The translations under genes and the position numbers were made by a program. DNA of 64,000 nt, taken from positions 2,948,915 to 3,012,914 of the forward strand of contig NZ_LN907827.1 in the NCBI RefSeq assembly GCF_001517405.1, in the 5' to 3' direction. Each line of letters starts with the position of its first letter. The stretch's first letter is position 1. The notes beneath the pieces are model-generated. The model was not told the origin of the DNA. It saw nothing but the letters and a program-made list of their open reading frames with translations, and ran no database searches. Source of the stretch: Duffyella gerundensis. Lineage in GTDB: Bacteria; Pseudomonadota; Gammaproteobacteria; Enterobacterales; Enterobacteriaceae. Shown here piece by piece: positions 43,597 through 53,704 of this stretch.

Positions 43597-44223
43597 TTAT
43601 GCCAGTTCGCCCTTCACCAGCGGGACAAAGCGCACGGGTTCGATAATATCTGCCAGGAATTCATCGCCAGCGCGACGAATACGCTGCAGTACCTGCTGGT
43701 CTTCACCGACCGGCAGCACCAGAATGCCGCCATCATCGAGTTGCGCCATTAAATCATGCGGAATTTCAGGCGGTGCGGCGGTAACGATAATCGCATCAAA
43801 CGGTCCGCGCGCCGCCCAGCCCTGCCAGCCGTCACCATGACGCGTGGACACATTATGCAGATCGAGCTGCTTGAGCCGACGCTTCGCCTGCCATTGTAAG
43901 CCCTTAATCCGCTCCACTGAGCAGACATGCTCGACCAGATGCGCCAGAATGGCGGTCTGGTAGCCAGAGCCGGTGCCAATCTCCAATACGCGCGATGTTG
44001 GCGTCAGCTCCAGCAGTTCGGTCATTTTCGCTACCATGTAAGGCTGCGAAATGGTCTGGCCGGAGCCGATCGGCAGCGCCACATTTTCCCAGGCCTTGTG
44101 CTCAAACGCCTCATCAACAAATTTCTCACGCGGCACATCACCGATAGCCAGCAACAGGCGCTCATCGTGAATGCCCTGCGCGCGCAGCTGGGTCAGCAGC
44201 GTTTCGATGCGTTTACTCACCAT
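43597..44223 (-). CDS. pcm: Protein-L-isoaspartate O-methyltransferase Pcm
   Basis: Repairs damaged proteins by SAM-dependent methylation of L-isoaspartyl residues. The protein is 208 aa, as in E. coli. Motif I is [16 protein letters not shown], with the substrate-side [14 protein letters not shown] and RHGDGWQGW. Its start overlaps the surE end by seven bases, so translation is coupled. Order surE-pcm-nlpD-rpoS is conserved and links the gene to stationary-phase survival. Confidence 0.97.
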   Translation of the reverse strand: MVSKRIETLLTQLRAQGIHDERLLLAIGDVPREKFVDEAFEHKAWENVALPIGSGQTISQPYMVAKMTELLELTPTSRVLEIGTGSGYQTAILAHLVEHVCSVERIKGLQWQAKRRLKQLDLHNVSTRHGDGWQGWAARGPFDAIIVTAAPPEIPHDLMAQLDDGGILVLPVGEDQQVLQRIRRAGDEFLADIIEPVRFVPLVKGELA

Positions 44224-44978
44224 TTTTTGTCGACTCCGGCAACATCCAGCCAGTCAGCCACCACCTGTTGAGCACCGTGCGCAGTCAAATCAACATGCAG
44301 TGCGGTTACCGATACATAGCCCTCATCAACCGCAGCGAAGTCGGTGTCGGGGCCCGCATCCTGCTGCGCGCCGGGTGGGCCGATCCAGTAAAGCGTCTCG
44401 CCACGCGGATCCTGCTGTGGAATCACCTGATCGGCGGGATGGCGGCTGCCACAACGGGTAACACGAATGCCTTTAATCTGATCCAGCGGCAAATCCGGCA
44501 CGTTGATGTTTAGAATGCGCCCGGTGCGCAGCGGCGTTTGCTGTAGCGCCTTTAACAGTGAGCAGGTCACCGCCGCGGCGGTGTCATAATGCTGATGGCC
44601 ATTGAGAGATACTGCCAACGCTGGCAAGCCGAGATGGCGCCCTTCCATGGCGGCGGCCACCGTGCCGGAGTAGATCACATCATCGCCGAGGTTAGGCCCG
44701 GCATTGATGCCCGAAACCACAATGTCTGGCCGCGGGCGCATCAGCGTATTCACGCCTAAAAACACGCAGTCGGTTGGGGTACCGTTTTGCACAGCAATAT
44801 CGCCATTCGGATAGCTGAACGTGCGCAGTGCGGTTTCCAGCGTCAGTGAATTGGATGCGCCACTGCGATTGCGATCGGGCGCCACGATTTGCACCTCCGC
44901 AATCGCAGACAGCGCTTTCGCCAGTGTCTGAATACCCGGTGCATGAATGCCATCATCATTGCTCAGCAAAATTCGCAT
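44217..44978 (-). CDS. surE: 5'/3'-nucleotidase SurE
   Basis: Metal-dependent survival nucleotidase and exopolyphosphatase. The protein is 253 aa. Metal ligands N7-D8-D9 (LLSNDDG), RSGAS near residue 38 and [20 protein letters not shown] near 90 are in place. The ATG at 44978 is preferred to the TTG one codon upstream. In E. coli surE overlaps truD, but here 207 bases separate them, so surE probably has its own promoter. It overlaps pcm. Confidence 0.96.
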   Translation of the reverse strand: MRILLSNDDGIHAPGIQTLAKALSAIAEVQIVAPDRNRSGASNSLTLETALRTFSYPNGDIAVQNGTPTDCVFLGVNTLMRPRPDIVVSGINAGPNLGDDVIYSGTVAAAMEGRHLGLPALAVSLNGHQHYDTAAAVTCSLLKALQQTPLRTGRILNINVPDLPLDQIKGIRVTRCGSRHPADQVIPQQDPRGETLYWIGPPGAQQDAGPDTDFAAVDEGYVSVTALHVDLTAHGAQQVVADWLDVAGVDKKW

Positions 44979-45185
44979 CAAATTCCAACCTTAACCCTAA
45001 TCGCCAGACAACACAGACAGCAAGCTGTTGTGTTTGCAGCAATTTAGTGTGCTTATTTCGTCACAGCAGAAATGTAAAGATAATGGCATTCTAGCGGGCG
45101 GCGTCGGGAAGTGGTAGACGTAATTAGACTATTCATTGTGACAGACGGTGGCCCTGCGGAAAAAAGGACCACCGAACTCAGGTGT

Positions 45186-46226
45186 TTACTCATCCACCTC
45201 GGACGCCGGGGCATTCACCAGCTCGCGTACTACCGCCGTGGCAAAACTGCCGGCCGGTAGCCAGAAACTCAACTCCAGCGTGGCATCGTCCCACCAGCGC
45301 CACTGAAAATCGCCTGGCACCACCAGCATCGCGCGACGCGCTGCTTCCACCCTCTCGCGCTGCAACAGCGCCAGCAATTCGCCTTCGGCAGCGAGACACT
45401 GCTGCTCAAACAGCAGCGCGCTGTCGGTGGTACCGGCGTTGCCGCTGCCAGGCAACGGCGCGGTAATGCGCAGCTCATGTTGCTCTACGCGCTGTTGCAG
45501 CGCGGGCAGCTCTTCCTGCTGTGCGACAAACCAGCTGCCGCGGCCGGTAAGCTGCAACGCATCGCCATTTACTACCTGCATCAGGCCGAGCTGCTGCAGC
45601 CGATCGCTGGTGACCTGATTGAACATGGCGCTGCGGGCAGCCGAGAGGTAAAAGCTGCGTTTAGGACGTTCACGCACCTGAATCTCATTGCGCGCCCAGC
45701 GCTGCGCCATCAGCACATTATTGCCGCCGTGGCCAAAGCGCTGCGGACCGAAATAGTTGGGCACACCCGCCTGCTCAATCTGCTTTAACCTGGACTCAAC
45801 GTCAGCGCGATCGCCAATCTGGCGAATCATCAGCCGAAAGCGGTTTCCCGCCAGCGCACCGGTACGAATTTTACGGCGGTGACGATCGACCTGCAAAATA
45901 TCGACGCCTTCCAGCACAAAGCCGCTCATTACCGGCATCTCTTTACCCGGCACGCGCAGGCAAAAGGTCTGTTCGGTAACGGCATGGCGATCTTTCATGC
46001 CAGCAAAGCTGACATCACGCGGATGAATACCAACAAATTTCGCCAGCGCATCCGCCACAAAGCGGGTATTGCAGCCGGTTTTTCGCAGGCGCACCAGCAG
46101 CTGTTCGCCATCGCCGTCCGGCTGATAGCCCAAGTCTTCCACCACCACGAAATCGTCTGCGCTGGTTTTAAGCTGGCCGCTGCCCGCAGGTTGCCCGTAC
46201 AGCCAGCCCAGTTGCGCCATATTCAT
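45186..46226 (-). CDS. truD: tRNA pseudouridine(13) synthase TruD
   Basis: Forms pseudouridine at position 13 of tRNA-Glu. The protein is 346 aa. The catalytic aspartate is D79 in [14 protein letters not shown] (D80 in E. coli), and the insertion (TRUD) domain with [15 protein letters not shown] follows. The N terminus is shorter than in E. coli; the ATG at 46226 overlaps the ispF stop as TAATG, and an ATG two codons later is an alternative. Last gene of the ftsB-ispD-ispF-truD unit. A GC-rich imperfect hairpin without a T tail lies downstream (about 45143-45173). Confidence 0.94.
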   Translation of the reverse strand: MNMAQLGWLYGQPAGSGQLKTSADDFVVVEDLGYQPDGDGEQLLVRLRKTGCNTRFVADALAKFVGIHPRDVSFAGMKDRHAVTEQTFCLRVPGKEMPVMSGFVLEGVDILQVDRHRRKIRTGALAGNRFRLMIRQIGDRADVESRLKQIEQAGVPNYFGPQRFGHGGNNVLMAQRWARNEIQVRERPKRSFYLSAARSAMFNQVTSDRLQQLGLMQVVNGDALQLTGRGSWFVAQQEELPALQQRVEQHELRITAPLPGSGNAGTTDSALLFEQQCLAAEGELLALLQRERVEAARRAMLVVPGDFQWRWWDDATLELSFWLPAGSFATAVVRELVNAPASEVDE

Positions 46227-46708
46227 TATGCGTCAGCCTTGAAAATCAGCGCCACTGCCTCGCAGGCGATCCCTTCGCCACGACCGGTGAAGCCCAGCTT
46301 CTCGGTGGTGGTGGCTTTGACATTGACGTCATCCATGTGGCAGCCCAGATCTTCGGCAATGTTGATGCGCATCTGCGGCACGTGCGGCAGCATTTTCGGC
46401 GCCTGCGCAATAATGGTCACATCGACGTTGCCCAGGCGATAGCCTTTTGCAGCAATACGTCGCCAGGCTTCACGCAGCAGGCCGCGGCTGTCAGCACCTT
46501 TGAAAGCGGGATCGGTATCGGGGAAAAGCTTGCCAATATCCCCCATCGCCGCGGCGCCCAGCAGCGCGTCGGTCAGCGCATGCAGCGCCACATCGCCATC
46601 TGAGTGCGCAATAAAACCGTGCTCAAAAGGAATGCGCACGCCGCCAATAACCAGCGGGCCTTCGCCACCAAAAGCGTGCACATCAAAACCCTGTCCGATA
46701 CGCATCAT
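46226..46708 (-). CDS. ispF: 2-C-methyl-D-erythritol 2,4-cyclodiphosphate synthase IspF
   Basis: Fifth step of the MEP isoprenoid pathway. The protein is 160 aa. Zinc ligands are D9 and H11 (GFDVHAF) and H43 ([10 protein letters not shown]), with [19 protein letters not shown] beyond. Two tandem ATGs exist; both are compatible with the AAGGAG site, the first overlapping the ispD stop by four bases and the second by one. It is coupled to ispD and truD by overlaps. Confidence 0.97.
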   Translation of the reverse strand: MMRIGQGFDVHAFGGEGPLVIGGVRIPFEHGFIAHSDGDVALHALTDALLGAAAMGDIGKLFPDTDPAFKGADSRGLLREAWRRIAAKGYRLGNVDVTIIAQAPKMLPHVPQMRINIAEDLGCHMDDVNVKATTTEKLGFTGRGEGIACEAVALIFKADA

Positions 46709-47421
46709 GCGCTCTCCTTATTGGATAATTCTGTCAGATAGAAATTCGCCAGTGCCAAATCTTCCGGCCGCGTGACTTTGATATTGTCACTGCGTCCGAC
46801 CACCAGCTCCGGATGATAACCACAATATTCCAGCGCCGAGGCTTCATCGGTGATGATGGCACCTTCCTGCAGTGCGCGCGTCAGGCAGCTGCGCAGCAGC
46901 TCAAGCGGAAACAGCTGCGGCGTCAGCGCATGCCACAGATCGTTACGTTCCACGGTATGGGCAATTGCGGGTTGACCCGGCTCCGAGCGCTTCATGGTGT
47001 CACGCACCGGCGCGGCCAGAATGCCGCCGGTTTTACTGTGATGGGTAATCGCCAGCAGGCGCGTCAGATCGTCCTGATGCAGACAGGGCCGCGCCGCGTC
47101 ATGCACCAGTACCCAGTGATAACCGGCCGCCATCTGCAGGCCCGCCAGCACCGAGTCAGCGCGCTCTGAACCGCCAGTGACCACTATAATGCGCGGATCC
47201 TGCGCCAGCGGCAGCTGCGGAAACCAGTGATCCTGCGGGCTGATGGCCACGATGATCTGTTTCACCGCGGGGACTGCCAGCAGGCTATGAATACTGTGTT
47301 CGAGGATCGTACGCTGGCCGATGCGCAGGTACTGTTTAGGATGTTCCGCTTGCATGCGGCTGCCGATGCCAGCTGCCGGAACAACGGCAATGACATCAGG
47401 AAAGGTGGTGTTGTTGGTCAT
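46705..47421 (-). CDS. ispD: 2-C-methyl-D-erythritol 4-phosphate cytidylyltransferase IspD
   Basis: Third step of the MEP pathway, joining MEP and CTP to give CDP-ME. The protein is 238 aa (E. coli 236). The nucleotide-binding loop is [18 protein letters not shown], and catalytic motifs [13 protein letters not shown] and [10 protein letters not shown] are intact. The start overlaps the ftsB stop by one base (TAATG), and the end overlaps ispF, giving a tightly coupled ftsB-ispD-ispF-truD operon. Confidence 0.98.
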   Translation of the reverse strand: MTNNTTFPDVIAVVPAAGIGSRMQAEHPKQYLRIGQRTILEHSIHSLLAVPAVKQIIVAISPQDHWFPQLPLAQDPRIIVVTGGSERADSVLAGLQMAAGYHWVLVHDAARPCLHQDDLTRLLAITHHSKTGGILAAPVRDTMKRSEPGQPAIAHTVERNDLWHALTPQLFPLELLRSCLTRALQEGAIITDEASALEYCGYHPELVVGRSDNIKVTRPEDLALANFYLTELSNKESA

Positions 47422-47738
47422 TAGCGTTGTTGGCTTTGCGCTGATTGCTGCGCATTACGTCGATTCTGGTCAGGCACCAGACGATAGAAAGTCTCACCGG
47501 GCTTAATCATGCCCAGTTCGTTACGTGCGCGCTCCTCAATGGCTTCCGAACCGCCGTTGAGATCGTCGATTTCAGCAAACAACTGATCGTTTCGCGCTTT
47601 AAGTTTGGCGTTATTCGCCTGTTGAACCGCAACGTCATCATTGACGCGCGTATAATCGTGCAGGCCGTTCTTGCCCAGCCAGAGCGAATATTGCAGCCAG
47701 CCAAGTAGAGCAAGTAACAGCAGCGTCAGTTTTCCCAT
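47421..47738 (-). CDS. ftsB: Cell division protein FtsB
   Basis: Bitopic inner membrane protein of the FtsQLB complex that licenses septal peptidoglycan synthesis. The 105-aa protein has one N-terminal transmembrane segment (about 4-21, [18 protein letters not shown]) and a periplasmic coiled coil (about 30-70, including [18 protein letters not shown]). It ends in a Gln/Ser-rich tail. The frame runs 18 codons further upstream, but the ATG at 47738 matches E. coli. First gene of the ispDF operon. Confidence 0.96.
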   Translation of the reverse strand: MGKLTLLLLALLGWLQYSLWLGKNGLHDYTRVNDDVAVQQANNAKLKARNDQLFAEIDDLNGGSEAIEERARNELGMIKPGETFYRLVPDQNRRNAQQSAQSQQR

Positions 47739-47888
47739 GACCGCCCCCTGAAAAACGGCCCAATCATCCCATAACTTTACACAGGACTCCACTACGACGG
47801 TGAAATAGAGTGGCTTTCACAGCGGGGAAGTAAAAAGAGGCGAAAGATCTTGTAACCAGCGGTCGCGTTTCCACATCGCTTCCACCGC

Positions 47889-48209
47889 TTACCAGCCAGA
47901 GAGAAAGGTAAACAGCAGCCAGAACAGGCACACCACCACCACAGCGGTAGAGAGCAGCGTCCACAGCAGACGGCCACGCAGCATCAGGCTCAGCGCAATG
48001 CCGATCAGCACCGATACCGGCAACAGCGCCAGAAAAAATGGCCAGGTGTAGAGGAAGAAAAACAGCGTATTAGAACCGTAGATCAGGAAAGGCAGTGCCA
48101 GCGCACACCAGTAGGATACAAAGCCGATAACGCCGCCGGGAAATGACCATACGGGGTCTTCCGGTTCGCGGTCCTCTTTACGTGCCAACAAGGGAGTAAT
48201 GTTTTGCAT
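47889..48209 (-). CDS. ygbE: DUF3561 inner membrane protein YgbE
   Basis: A 106-aa protein with three hydrophobic segments (about 24-48, 50-75, 82-104), matching E. coli YgbE (DUF3561). Function unknown. It lies between cysC and ftsB, as in E. coli, 56 bases after cysC with no visible terminator between, so it may be read through from the cys operon. Confidence 0.9.
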   Translation of the reverse strand: MQNITPLLARKEDREPEDPVWSFPGGVIGFVSYWCALALPFLIYGSNTLFFFLYTWPFFLALLPVSVLIGIALSLMLRGRLLWTLLSTAVVVVCLFWLLFTFLSGW

Positions 48210-48265
48210 AGGTATCCTGTAGACGCTGGTAACGGCCCGCCAGACGGAAGCGAGCCGTGACTGAC

Positions 48266-48871
48266 TCAGGATGGGATGATATCGCGGTCTCGCAGTAGAT
48301 CTAACACTTGTGTGGCTAATTTTGTTACCAATTGTTCGCCATCCAGATGAATATCTGCCTGCTCTGGCACCTCATAAACTGCATCGATGCCGGTAAAATT
48401 ACGCAGCTCGCCAGCGCGCGCTTTTTTGTACAGCCCTTTGGGATCACGCGCTTCGCAGATCGCCAACGGCGTATCGACAAACACTTCAATAAACTGGCCA
48501 TCGTCGAGCGTGTCACGCACCATCTGGCGCTCTGCCCGATGCGGCGAGATAAACGCCGTCAGCACCACCAGCCCGGCATCCACCATCAGCTTTGCCACTT
48601 CACCGACACGACGAATATTCTCTTTGCGATCGGCGTCGCTGAAGCCAAGATCGCTGCACAGGCCATGACGTACGTTATCGCCATCCAGCAGGTAGCTGCT
48701 GACGCCCGCCTGATGCAGCGCCTCTTCAACCGCACCGGCAACGGTGGATTTCCCCGAGCCCGAGAGCCCGGTAAACCACAGCACCACGCCGCGGTGCCCG
48801 TGCTGCTGCTCACGGGCGTCGCGCGTCACCGGGTGCGCATGCCAGACAACATTTTCGTCATGCTGCGCCAT
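48266..48871 (-). CDS. cysC: Adenylylsulfate kinase CysC
   Basis: Phosphorylates APS to PAPS, the second activation step of sulfate assimilation. The protein is 201 aa, like E. coli. The P-loop is GLSGSGKS (35-42), and the APS-binding [16 protein letters not shown] and the [10 protein letters not shown] motif with catalytic serine follow. It overlaps cysN by one base and ends the cysG-cysD-cysN-cysC unit. Confidence 0.98.
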   Translation of the reverse strand: MAQHDENVVWHAHPVTRDAREQQHGHRGVVLWFTGLSGSGKSTVAGAVEEALHQAGVSSYLLDGDNVRHGLCSDLGFSDADRKENIRRVGEVAKLMVDAGLVVLTAFISPHRAERQMVRDTLDDGQFIEVFVDTPLAICEARDPKGLYKKARAGELRNFTGIDAVYEVPEQADIHLDGEQLVTKLATQVLDLLRDRDIIPS

Positions 48872-50301
48872 CAGTTGCCGCCCAGCAGATCGCGTACGTT
48901 CCAGTGCGGGAAATGACGGCGCACCAGCGCGTTCAACTCCAGCTCAAAAGCGCTGAACTCGCCGCTATGGCTGCTCTCTCCGCCCTGCTGCGGTTCACGG
49001 ATCATGCCCGCACCCACGGTGACATTGGTCAGGCGATCGATAAAGATCAGGCCGCCGGTTACCGGGTTTTGCTGATAAGGATCCAGCACCATCGGCTCAT
49101 CAAAGGTGAGATTAACCAGGCCGATGCCGTTCAGCGGCAGGCTGCTGGCGTCGTGCTTCTCCAGCGAGTTAATCTCAACCTGATGGGAAATGCTTTCCAC
49201 CCGGGCGCGTGCTTTCTTGCCTGCGACCTTGATATCGAAACTTTGGCCCGGCGTCAGCGCTTTTTCCGCCATCCACACCACATCCACTGAGGCCGCCTGC
49301 ACCGCATTCAATGCCGTTGCCGCATCCACCAGCAGATCGCCACGACTGATATCGACTTCATCGTTCAGCACCAGGGTAATCGCCTCGCCCGCCGCCGCTT
49401 CCTGCAGATCACCGTCAAAGGTGACAATACGCGCCACGCTTGATTCCACACCCGATGGCAGCACCTTCACGCGCTGACCGACACGCACCGTTCCCGAGGC
49501 CAGCGTACCGGCATAGCCGCGGAAATCGAGGTTAGGACGGTTGACGTACTGCACCGGAAAGCGCATCGACTGTGCTTCAACAATGCGCTTCACTTCTACC
49601 GTTTCCAGCACGTCGAGCAGTGTTGGGCCGCTATACCAATTCATGGTGGTGCTCTGCGTAGCCACGTTATCGCCTTCCAGCGCGGACATGGGCACAAAGC
49701 GAATGTCGAGATCGCCCGGCAGCTGCTCGGCAAAGTCGAGATAATCCTGTTTGATCTGCTCAAAGCGATCCTGGCTGTACTCCACCAAATCCATCTTGTT
49801 AATCGCCACGATCAGATGCTTGATGCCCAGCAGCGTTGAGATAAAGCTGTGGCGACGCGTCTGATCCAGCACGCCTTTACGCGCATCGATCAGCAGAATG
49901 GCCAAATCGCAGGTTGACGCGCCGGTGGCCATGTTGCGGGTATATTGCTCGTGTCCCGGCGTGTCAGCGATGATAAATTTACGCTTTTCGGTAGAGAAAT
50001 AGCGGTACGCCACGTCGATAGTAATGCCCTGCTCGCGTTCGGCCTGCAGGCCATCTACCAGCAGCGCCAGATCCAGTTTCTCGCCCTGCGTACCGTGACG
50101 CTTGCTGTCAGTTTGCAGTGAAGAGAGCTGGTCTTCATAGATTTGCCGCGTGTCATGCAGCAGGCGACCAATCAGCGTGCTTTTACCATCATCGACGCTG
50201 CCGCAGGTCAGAAAACGCAGCAGGCTTTTATGTTGTTGTGCGGTCAGCCAGGCTTCGACGCCGCCCTGATCGGCAATTTGTTGTGCAATAACGTTATTCA
50301 T
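48871..50301 (-). CDS. cysN: Sulfate adenylyltransferase subunit 1 (GTPase) CysN
   Basis: GTPase that drives the thermodynamically unfavourable CysD reaction. The protein is 476 aa (E. coli 475), an EF-Tu-like fold. G1 is GSVDDGKS (34-41), G3 [12 protein letters not shown] and G4 NKMD, followed by two beta-barrel domains. It is 11 bases after cysD and overlaps cysC by one base. Confidence 0.98.
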   Translation of the reverse strand: MNNVIAQQIADQGGVEAWLTAQQHKSLLRFLTCGSVDDGKSTLIGRLLHDTRQIYEDQLSSLQTDSKRHGTQGEKLDLALLVDGLQAEREQGITIDVAYRYFSTEKRKFIIADTPGHEQYTRNMATGASTCDLAILLIDARKGVLDQTRRHSFISTLLGIKHLIVAINKMDLVEYSQDRFEQIKQDYLDFAEQLPGDLDIRFVPMSALEGDNVATQSTTMNWYSGPTLLDVLETVEVKRIVEAQSMRFPVQYVNRPNLDFRGYAGTLASGTVRVGQRVKVLPSGVESSVARIVTFDGDLQEAAAGEAITLVLNDEVDISRGDLLVDAATALNAVQAASVDVVWMAEKALTPGQSFDIKVAGKKARARVESISHQVEINSLEKHDASSLPLNGIGLVNLTFDEPMVLDPYQQNPVTGGLIFIDRLTNVTVGAGMIREPQQGGESSHSGEFSAFELELNALVRRHFPHWNVRDLLGGN

Positions 50302-50312
50302 CTGGCGTCTCC

Positions 50313-51221
50313 TTAGAAGTAACCCTGGCGTTTCTTAAGCTCCATCGAGCCCGCCTGATCGCGATCGATCATCCTGCCCTGACGCTCACTGGTGGTGGAA
50401 ACCAGCATCTCTTCGATGATGCCCGGCAGCGTCTGTGCTTCCGATTCCACCGCGCCGGTTAATGGCCAGCAGCCCAGCGTGCGGAAACGCACCATACGTT
50501 GCTCGATCACTTCACCAGGCTGCAGATCGATACGATCGTCATCAATCATCATCAACATGCCGTCACGCTCCAGCACCGGGCGCGGAGCCGCCAGGTAAAG
50601 TGGCACGATCTCAATGTTTTCCAGAAAGATGTACTGCCAGATATCCAGTTCGGTCCAGTTGGAGAGCGGGAAAACGCGGATGCTCTCGCCTTTATTCACC
50701 TGGCCGTTGTAGTTGTGCCACAGCTCCGGGCGCTGATTTTTTGGATCCCAGCGGTGGAAGCGATCGCGGAACGAATAGATGCGCTCTTTGGCACGCGATT
50801 TTTCTTCATCGCGGCGGGCACCACCAAACGCAGCATCAAACCCGTATTTATCCAGCGCCTGCTTCAGCCCTTCGGTTTTCATGATATCGGTGTGCTTGGC
50901 GCTGCCGTGCACAAAGGGGTTAATGCCCATTGCCACGCCTTCCGGATTGCGGTGCACCAGCAACTCAGCGCCGATGTTTTTCACCGTGCGATCGCGGAAC
51001 TCGTACATCTCACGGAATTTCCAGCCGGTATCAACGTGCAGCAGAGGAAACGGCAGCGCGCCGGGGAAAAAGGCTTTGCGCGCCAAATGCAGCATCACCG
51101 ATGAGTCTTTGCCGATGGAATACATCATCACCGGATTACTGAACTCCGCCGCGACTTCGCGGATGATATGCATGCTTTCCGCCTCAAGCTGGCGCAAATG
51201 GGTGAGTCGTTTTTGGTCCAT
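50313..51221 (-). CDS. cysD: Sulfate adenylyltransferase subunit 2 CysD
   Basis: Forms APS from ATP and sulfate as a heterodimer with CysN. The protein is 302 aa, the E. coli length. The PP-loop is [14 protein letters not shown], and [17 protein letters not shown] and [11 protein letters not shown] are characteristic. It lies nine bases after cysG. Confidence 0.98.
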   Translation of the reverse strand: MDQKRLTHLRQLEAESMHIIREVAAEFSNPVMMYSIGKDSSVMLHLARKAFFPGALPFPLLHVDTGWKFREMYEFRDRTVKNIGAELLVHRNPEGVAMGINPFVHGSAKHTDIMKTEGLKQALDKYGFDAAFGGARRDEEKSRAKERIYSFRDRFHRWDPKNQRPELWHNYNGQVNKGESIRVFPLSNWTELDIWQYIFLENIEIVPLYLAAPRPVLERDGMLMMIDDDRIDLQPGEVIEQRMVRFRTLGCWPLTGAVESEAQTLPGIIEEMLVSTTSERQGRMIDRDQAGSMELKKRQGYF

Positions 51222-51230
51222 AATTTTTCC

Positions 51231-52646
51231 TCAAGCCAAAGTGACAACAGCGGACTCGCGGACCACCTGCTGTGCAGAATGTTGATACCAGGCCAGCTGC
51301 TGATGCAAATTGACCACTTCGCCAATCACCAATAGCGCTGGCGTGGGAGCTGAACGAGCCAGCTCATCTAATTGTTCGAGCGTGCCGATCAGCACCTGCT
51401 GATCCTGACGCGTGCCGCGGCCAATCACCGCGATCGGCGTGGAGGCGCTGCGTCCATGGGCAATCAGCTGCGCGCTGATTTCAGCCGCTTTCACCGTGCC
51501 CATGTAAATCGCCAGCGTTTGCCGCGCTCTGGCCAGCGATGGCCAGTCGATGCCATCGCCATCAGGGCGGCAATGGCCGGTAATGAAAAGTACGCTCTGC
51601 GCGTGATCGCGATGGGTCAGCGGAATACCGGCGTAGGCGGTTGCACCTGCGGCCGCGGTGATGCCCGGCACCACCTGAAAAGGAATACCTGCCTGCTGTG
51701 CCGCCTGCAGCTCTTCGCCGCCGCGGCCAAAGATAAAGGGATCGCCGCCTTTCAGACGCACAACCCGTTTGCCTTTCAGCGCCAGCGACACCAGCAGCTG
51801 ATTAGTCTCTTCCTGCGGTACCGAATGCGCACCGGCACGTTTGCCGACACAAATACGATCGGCATCGCGCCGGACCAGATCGAGCACTTCGTCGCTGACC
51901 AGATGATCGTAAAGCACCACGTCTGCCAGCTGCATCACCTGCAAACCGCGCAGCGTCAGCAAACCGGCATCGCCTGGCCCGGCACCGACAAGAATGATTT
52001 CACCCTGCTGTTGTCCCGGCGATTCCAGCTCTGCGGCCAGTGTCTGTTCCGCGCCCTGCACGTTGCCCGCCGCCATCTGGCTGGCGAACAGGCCGTTAAA
52101 CGCCCGCTCCCAGAAACGGCGACGATCGGACATTTTGCTGAAGCGGGCTTTAACCCGGTCACGCCAGCTTCCCGCCACTTCAGCCATCTGGCCAAGGTTG
52201 GCAGGCAACAGTGCTTCCAGTTTTTCACGCAGCATACGCGCCAGAACCGGTGCCGTGCCGCTGGAGGAGATCGCCACCACTAACGGCGAGCGATCAACAA
52301 TCGACGGAAAGATAAAGGTACATTTCGGTTGGTCATCCACCACGTTTACCAGGCGATAACGCTGGTTCGCGGCGTCAAAAACGCGGGCGTTCAATACGCT
52401 GTCGTCGGTGGCAGCGATCACCAGGAAGACGTGATCCAGCTGCGCCTCATCAAACTCCTTTGCCAGCCAGGTTAGCTGCTGTTCGTCTGCCAGCGCCTGC
52501 AGTTCCGGGCAGAGTTCGCGTGCAGCAATCAACACCTTTGCGCCAGCCCTGCGTAACAGCTCAATCTTGCGGGACGCAATATCGCCGCCACCGACAACCA
52601 GCACCGGCTTTTCTTTCAGCTCGGCAAATATTGGCAGATAGTCCAC
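51231..52646 (-). CDS. cysG: Siroheme synthase CysG (trifunctional)
   Basis: Makes siroheme from uroporphyrinogen III. The N-terminal half (about 1-200) is the NAD-dependent precorrin-2 dehydrogenase/ferrochelatase, starting with [14 protein letters not shown]. The C-terminal half (about 217-460) is the SAM-dependent uroporphyrinogen-III methyltransferase ([32 protein letters not shown]). The protein is 471 aa (E. coli 457). A GTG start at 52646 follows AAAGG by five bases. In E. coli cysG belongs to the nir operon; here it heads the cysDNC unit, so siroheme supply is tied to sulfite reductase. A second cysG copy elsewhere is possible. Confidence 0.96.
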   Translation of the reverse strand: MDYLPIFAELKEKPVLVVGGGDIASRKIELLRRAGAKVLIAARELCPELQALADEQQLTWLAKEFDEAQLDHVFLVIAATDDSVLNARVFDAANQRYRLVNVVDDQPKCTFIFPSIVDRSPLVVAISSSGTAPVLARMLREKLEALLPANLGQMAEVAGSWRDRVKARFSKMSDRRRFWERAFNGLFASQMAAGNVQGAEQTLAAELESPGQQQGEIILVGAGPGDAGLLTLRGLQVMQLADVVLYDHLVSDEVLDLVRRDADRICVGKRAGAHSVPQEETNQLLVSLALKGKRVVRLKGGDPFIFGRGGEELQAAQQAGIPFQVVPGITAAAGATAYAGIPLTHRDHAQSVLFITGHCRPDGDGIDWPSLARARQTLAIYMGTVKAAEISAQLIAHGRSASTPIAVIGRGTRQDQQVLIGTLEQLDELARSAPTPALLVIGEVVNLHQQLAWYQHSAQQVVRESAVVTLA

Positions 52647-52929
52647 GTCAACCTTTCTATTTATCAGGATTACAAAACTGTATGCGACTATACGTCTCAG
52701 CTCTCAACGAGATGAAATTACCAATTAGAATGAGTAGTTCCCAAATGGAATAACGCCGCGGTATAGCACATGCTTTTTTGTGCTTAAGGAATGATTTATC
52801 ACTACTTTTTTCTGCATGCAACCGTCAGTCATCCAGGCCAGCGCGGGCACGAATTAGGAATAGCCGGGGGTGCGCGTTGACGCTGAATGGATACACAGCG
52901 AAAAAAGCTCGGTTCAGGAAAGCAGGGAT
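52647..52929 (-). promoter_or_regulatory. Upstream region of cysG-cysDNC with candidate CysB site
   Basis: This gap holds no gene. On the minus strand TTATTCC (52747-52753) is followed by ATTTGGGAAC, resembling CysB half-sites. TATAGT at 52687-52692 could be a -10 without a good -35, as expected for an activator-dependent promoter. CysB control of cysDNC is established in E. coli; the site placement here is inference. Confidence 0.45.
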
Positions 52930-52954
52930 AAAAAAAGGGGCGATCATCGCCCCT
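52930..52954 (-). terminator. Intrinsic terminator after cysH
   Basis: Hairpin GGGGCGAT/ATCGCCCC with a near-zero loop. On the minus strand a run of seven T follows. It lies seven bases past the cysH stop and separates cysJIH from the cysG-cysDNC unit. Confidence 0.87.
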
Positions 52955-52960
52955 GAGGAT

Positions 52961-53695
52961 TCAGCCTTCGTGCAGGCCGCATTCACGCTTCAGCCCGAAG
53001 AAGCGCGTCTCTTCTTCGGCCATGCCCGGTTCCCACTTTTTGGTGGTGTGAGTATCGCCCACGGAGAGATAGCCTTCCTCCCACAGCGGATGATAGCTCA
53101 GGCCATGCTGCTGCAAATATTGATAAACCTGGCGGTTATCCCAGTCAATGATCGGCAGGATCTTGAACACGCCGCGCTGAATGGCGAGCACCGGCAGGTT
53201 AGCGCGGCTGCCCGACTGATCGCGGCGCAGACCAGCAAACCAGGTTTGCGCCCCCAGCGAGCTCAGCGCGCGATTCATCGGCTCAACCTTATTGATCAGG
53301 TTGTACTTCTCGATACCTTCAACGCCCTGCTCCCACAGCTTGCCGTAGCGCGCCTCTTGCCAGGCAGCGGAGTGCTCCGCCTGGTAAACTTTAAGGTTGA
53401 GGTTAAGCTTTTCCGTCAGCGCATCGATAAAGCGATAGGTTTCCGGAAACAGGTAGCCGGTATCGGTGAGAATCACCGGAATATCGGGCTTCTGCTGCGT
53501 CACCAGATGCAGCGACACCGCCGCCTGAATGCCAAAGCTGGAAGAGAGCACGAACTCGCCGGGCATGTTTTCCAGCGCCCAGCTCACCCGCTCTTCCGCA
53601 GAGAGCTTTTCCAGCCGGGCGTTGGCCGCCGCCAGCGCCAGGATACGTTCTACCTTCGGCAGCTGATTGAGTTCTGCCAGATCGCGTAAAGACAT
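52961..53695 (-). CDS. cysH: Phosphoadenosine phosphosulfate reductase CysH
   Basis: Reduces PAPS to sulfite with thioredoxin. The protein is 244 aa, as in E. coli. A PP-loop-like [14 protein letters not shown] (about 51-64) and the C-terminal catalytic cysteine C239 in ECGLHEG are present. No [4Fe-4S] cysteine pairs occur, so it is the PAPS-type, not APS-type. Third gene of the cysJIH operon, nine bases after cysI. Confidence 0.98.
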   Translation of the reverse strand: MSLRDLAELNQLPKVERILALAAANARLEKLSAEERVSWALENMPGEFVLSSSFGIQAAVSLHLVTQQKPDIPVILTDTGYLFPETYRFIDALTEKLNLNLKVYQAEHSAAWQEARYGKLWEQGVEGIEKYNLINKVEPMNRALSSLGAQTWFAGLRRDQSGSRANLPVLAIQRGVFKILPIIDWDNRQVYQYLQQHGLSYHPLWEEGYLSVGDTHTTKKWEPGMAEEETRFFGLKRECGLHEG

Positions 53696-53704
53696 GCTTG
53701 CCCC

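Noticed and set aside
45143..45173. Terminator after truD
   Set aside because: The GC stem is imperfect and the T run is in its loop rather than after it, so it is not called as an intrinsic terminator.
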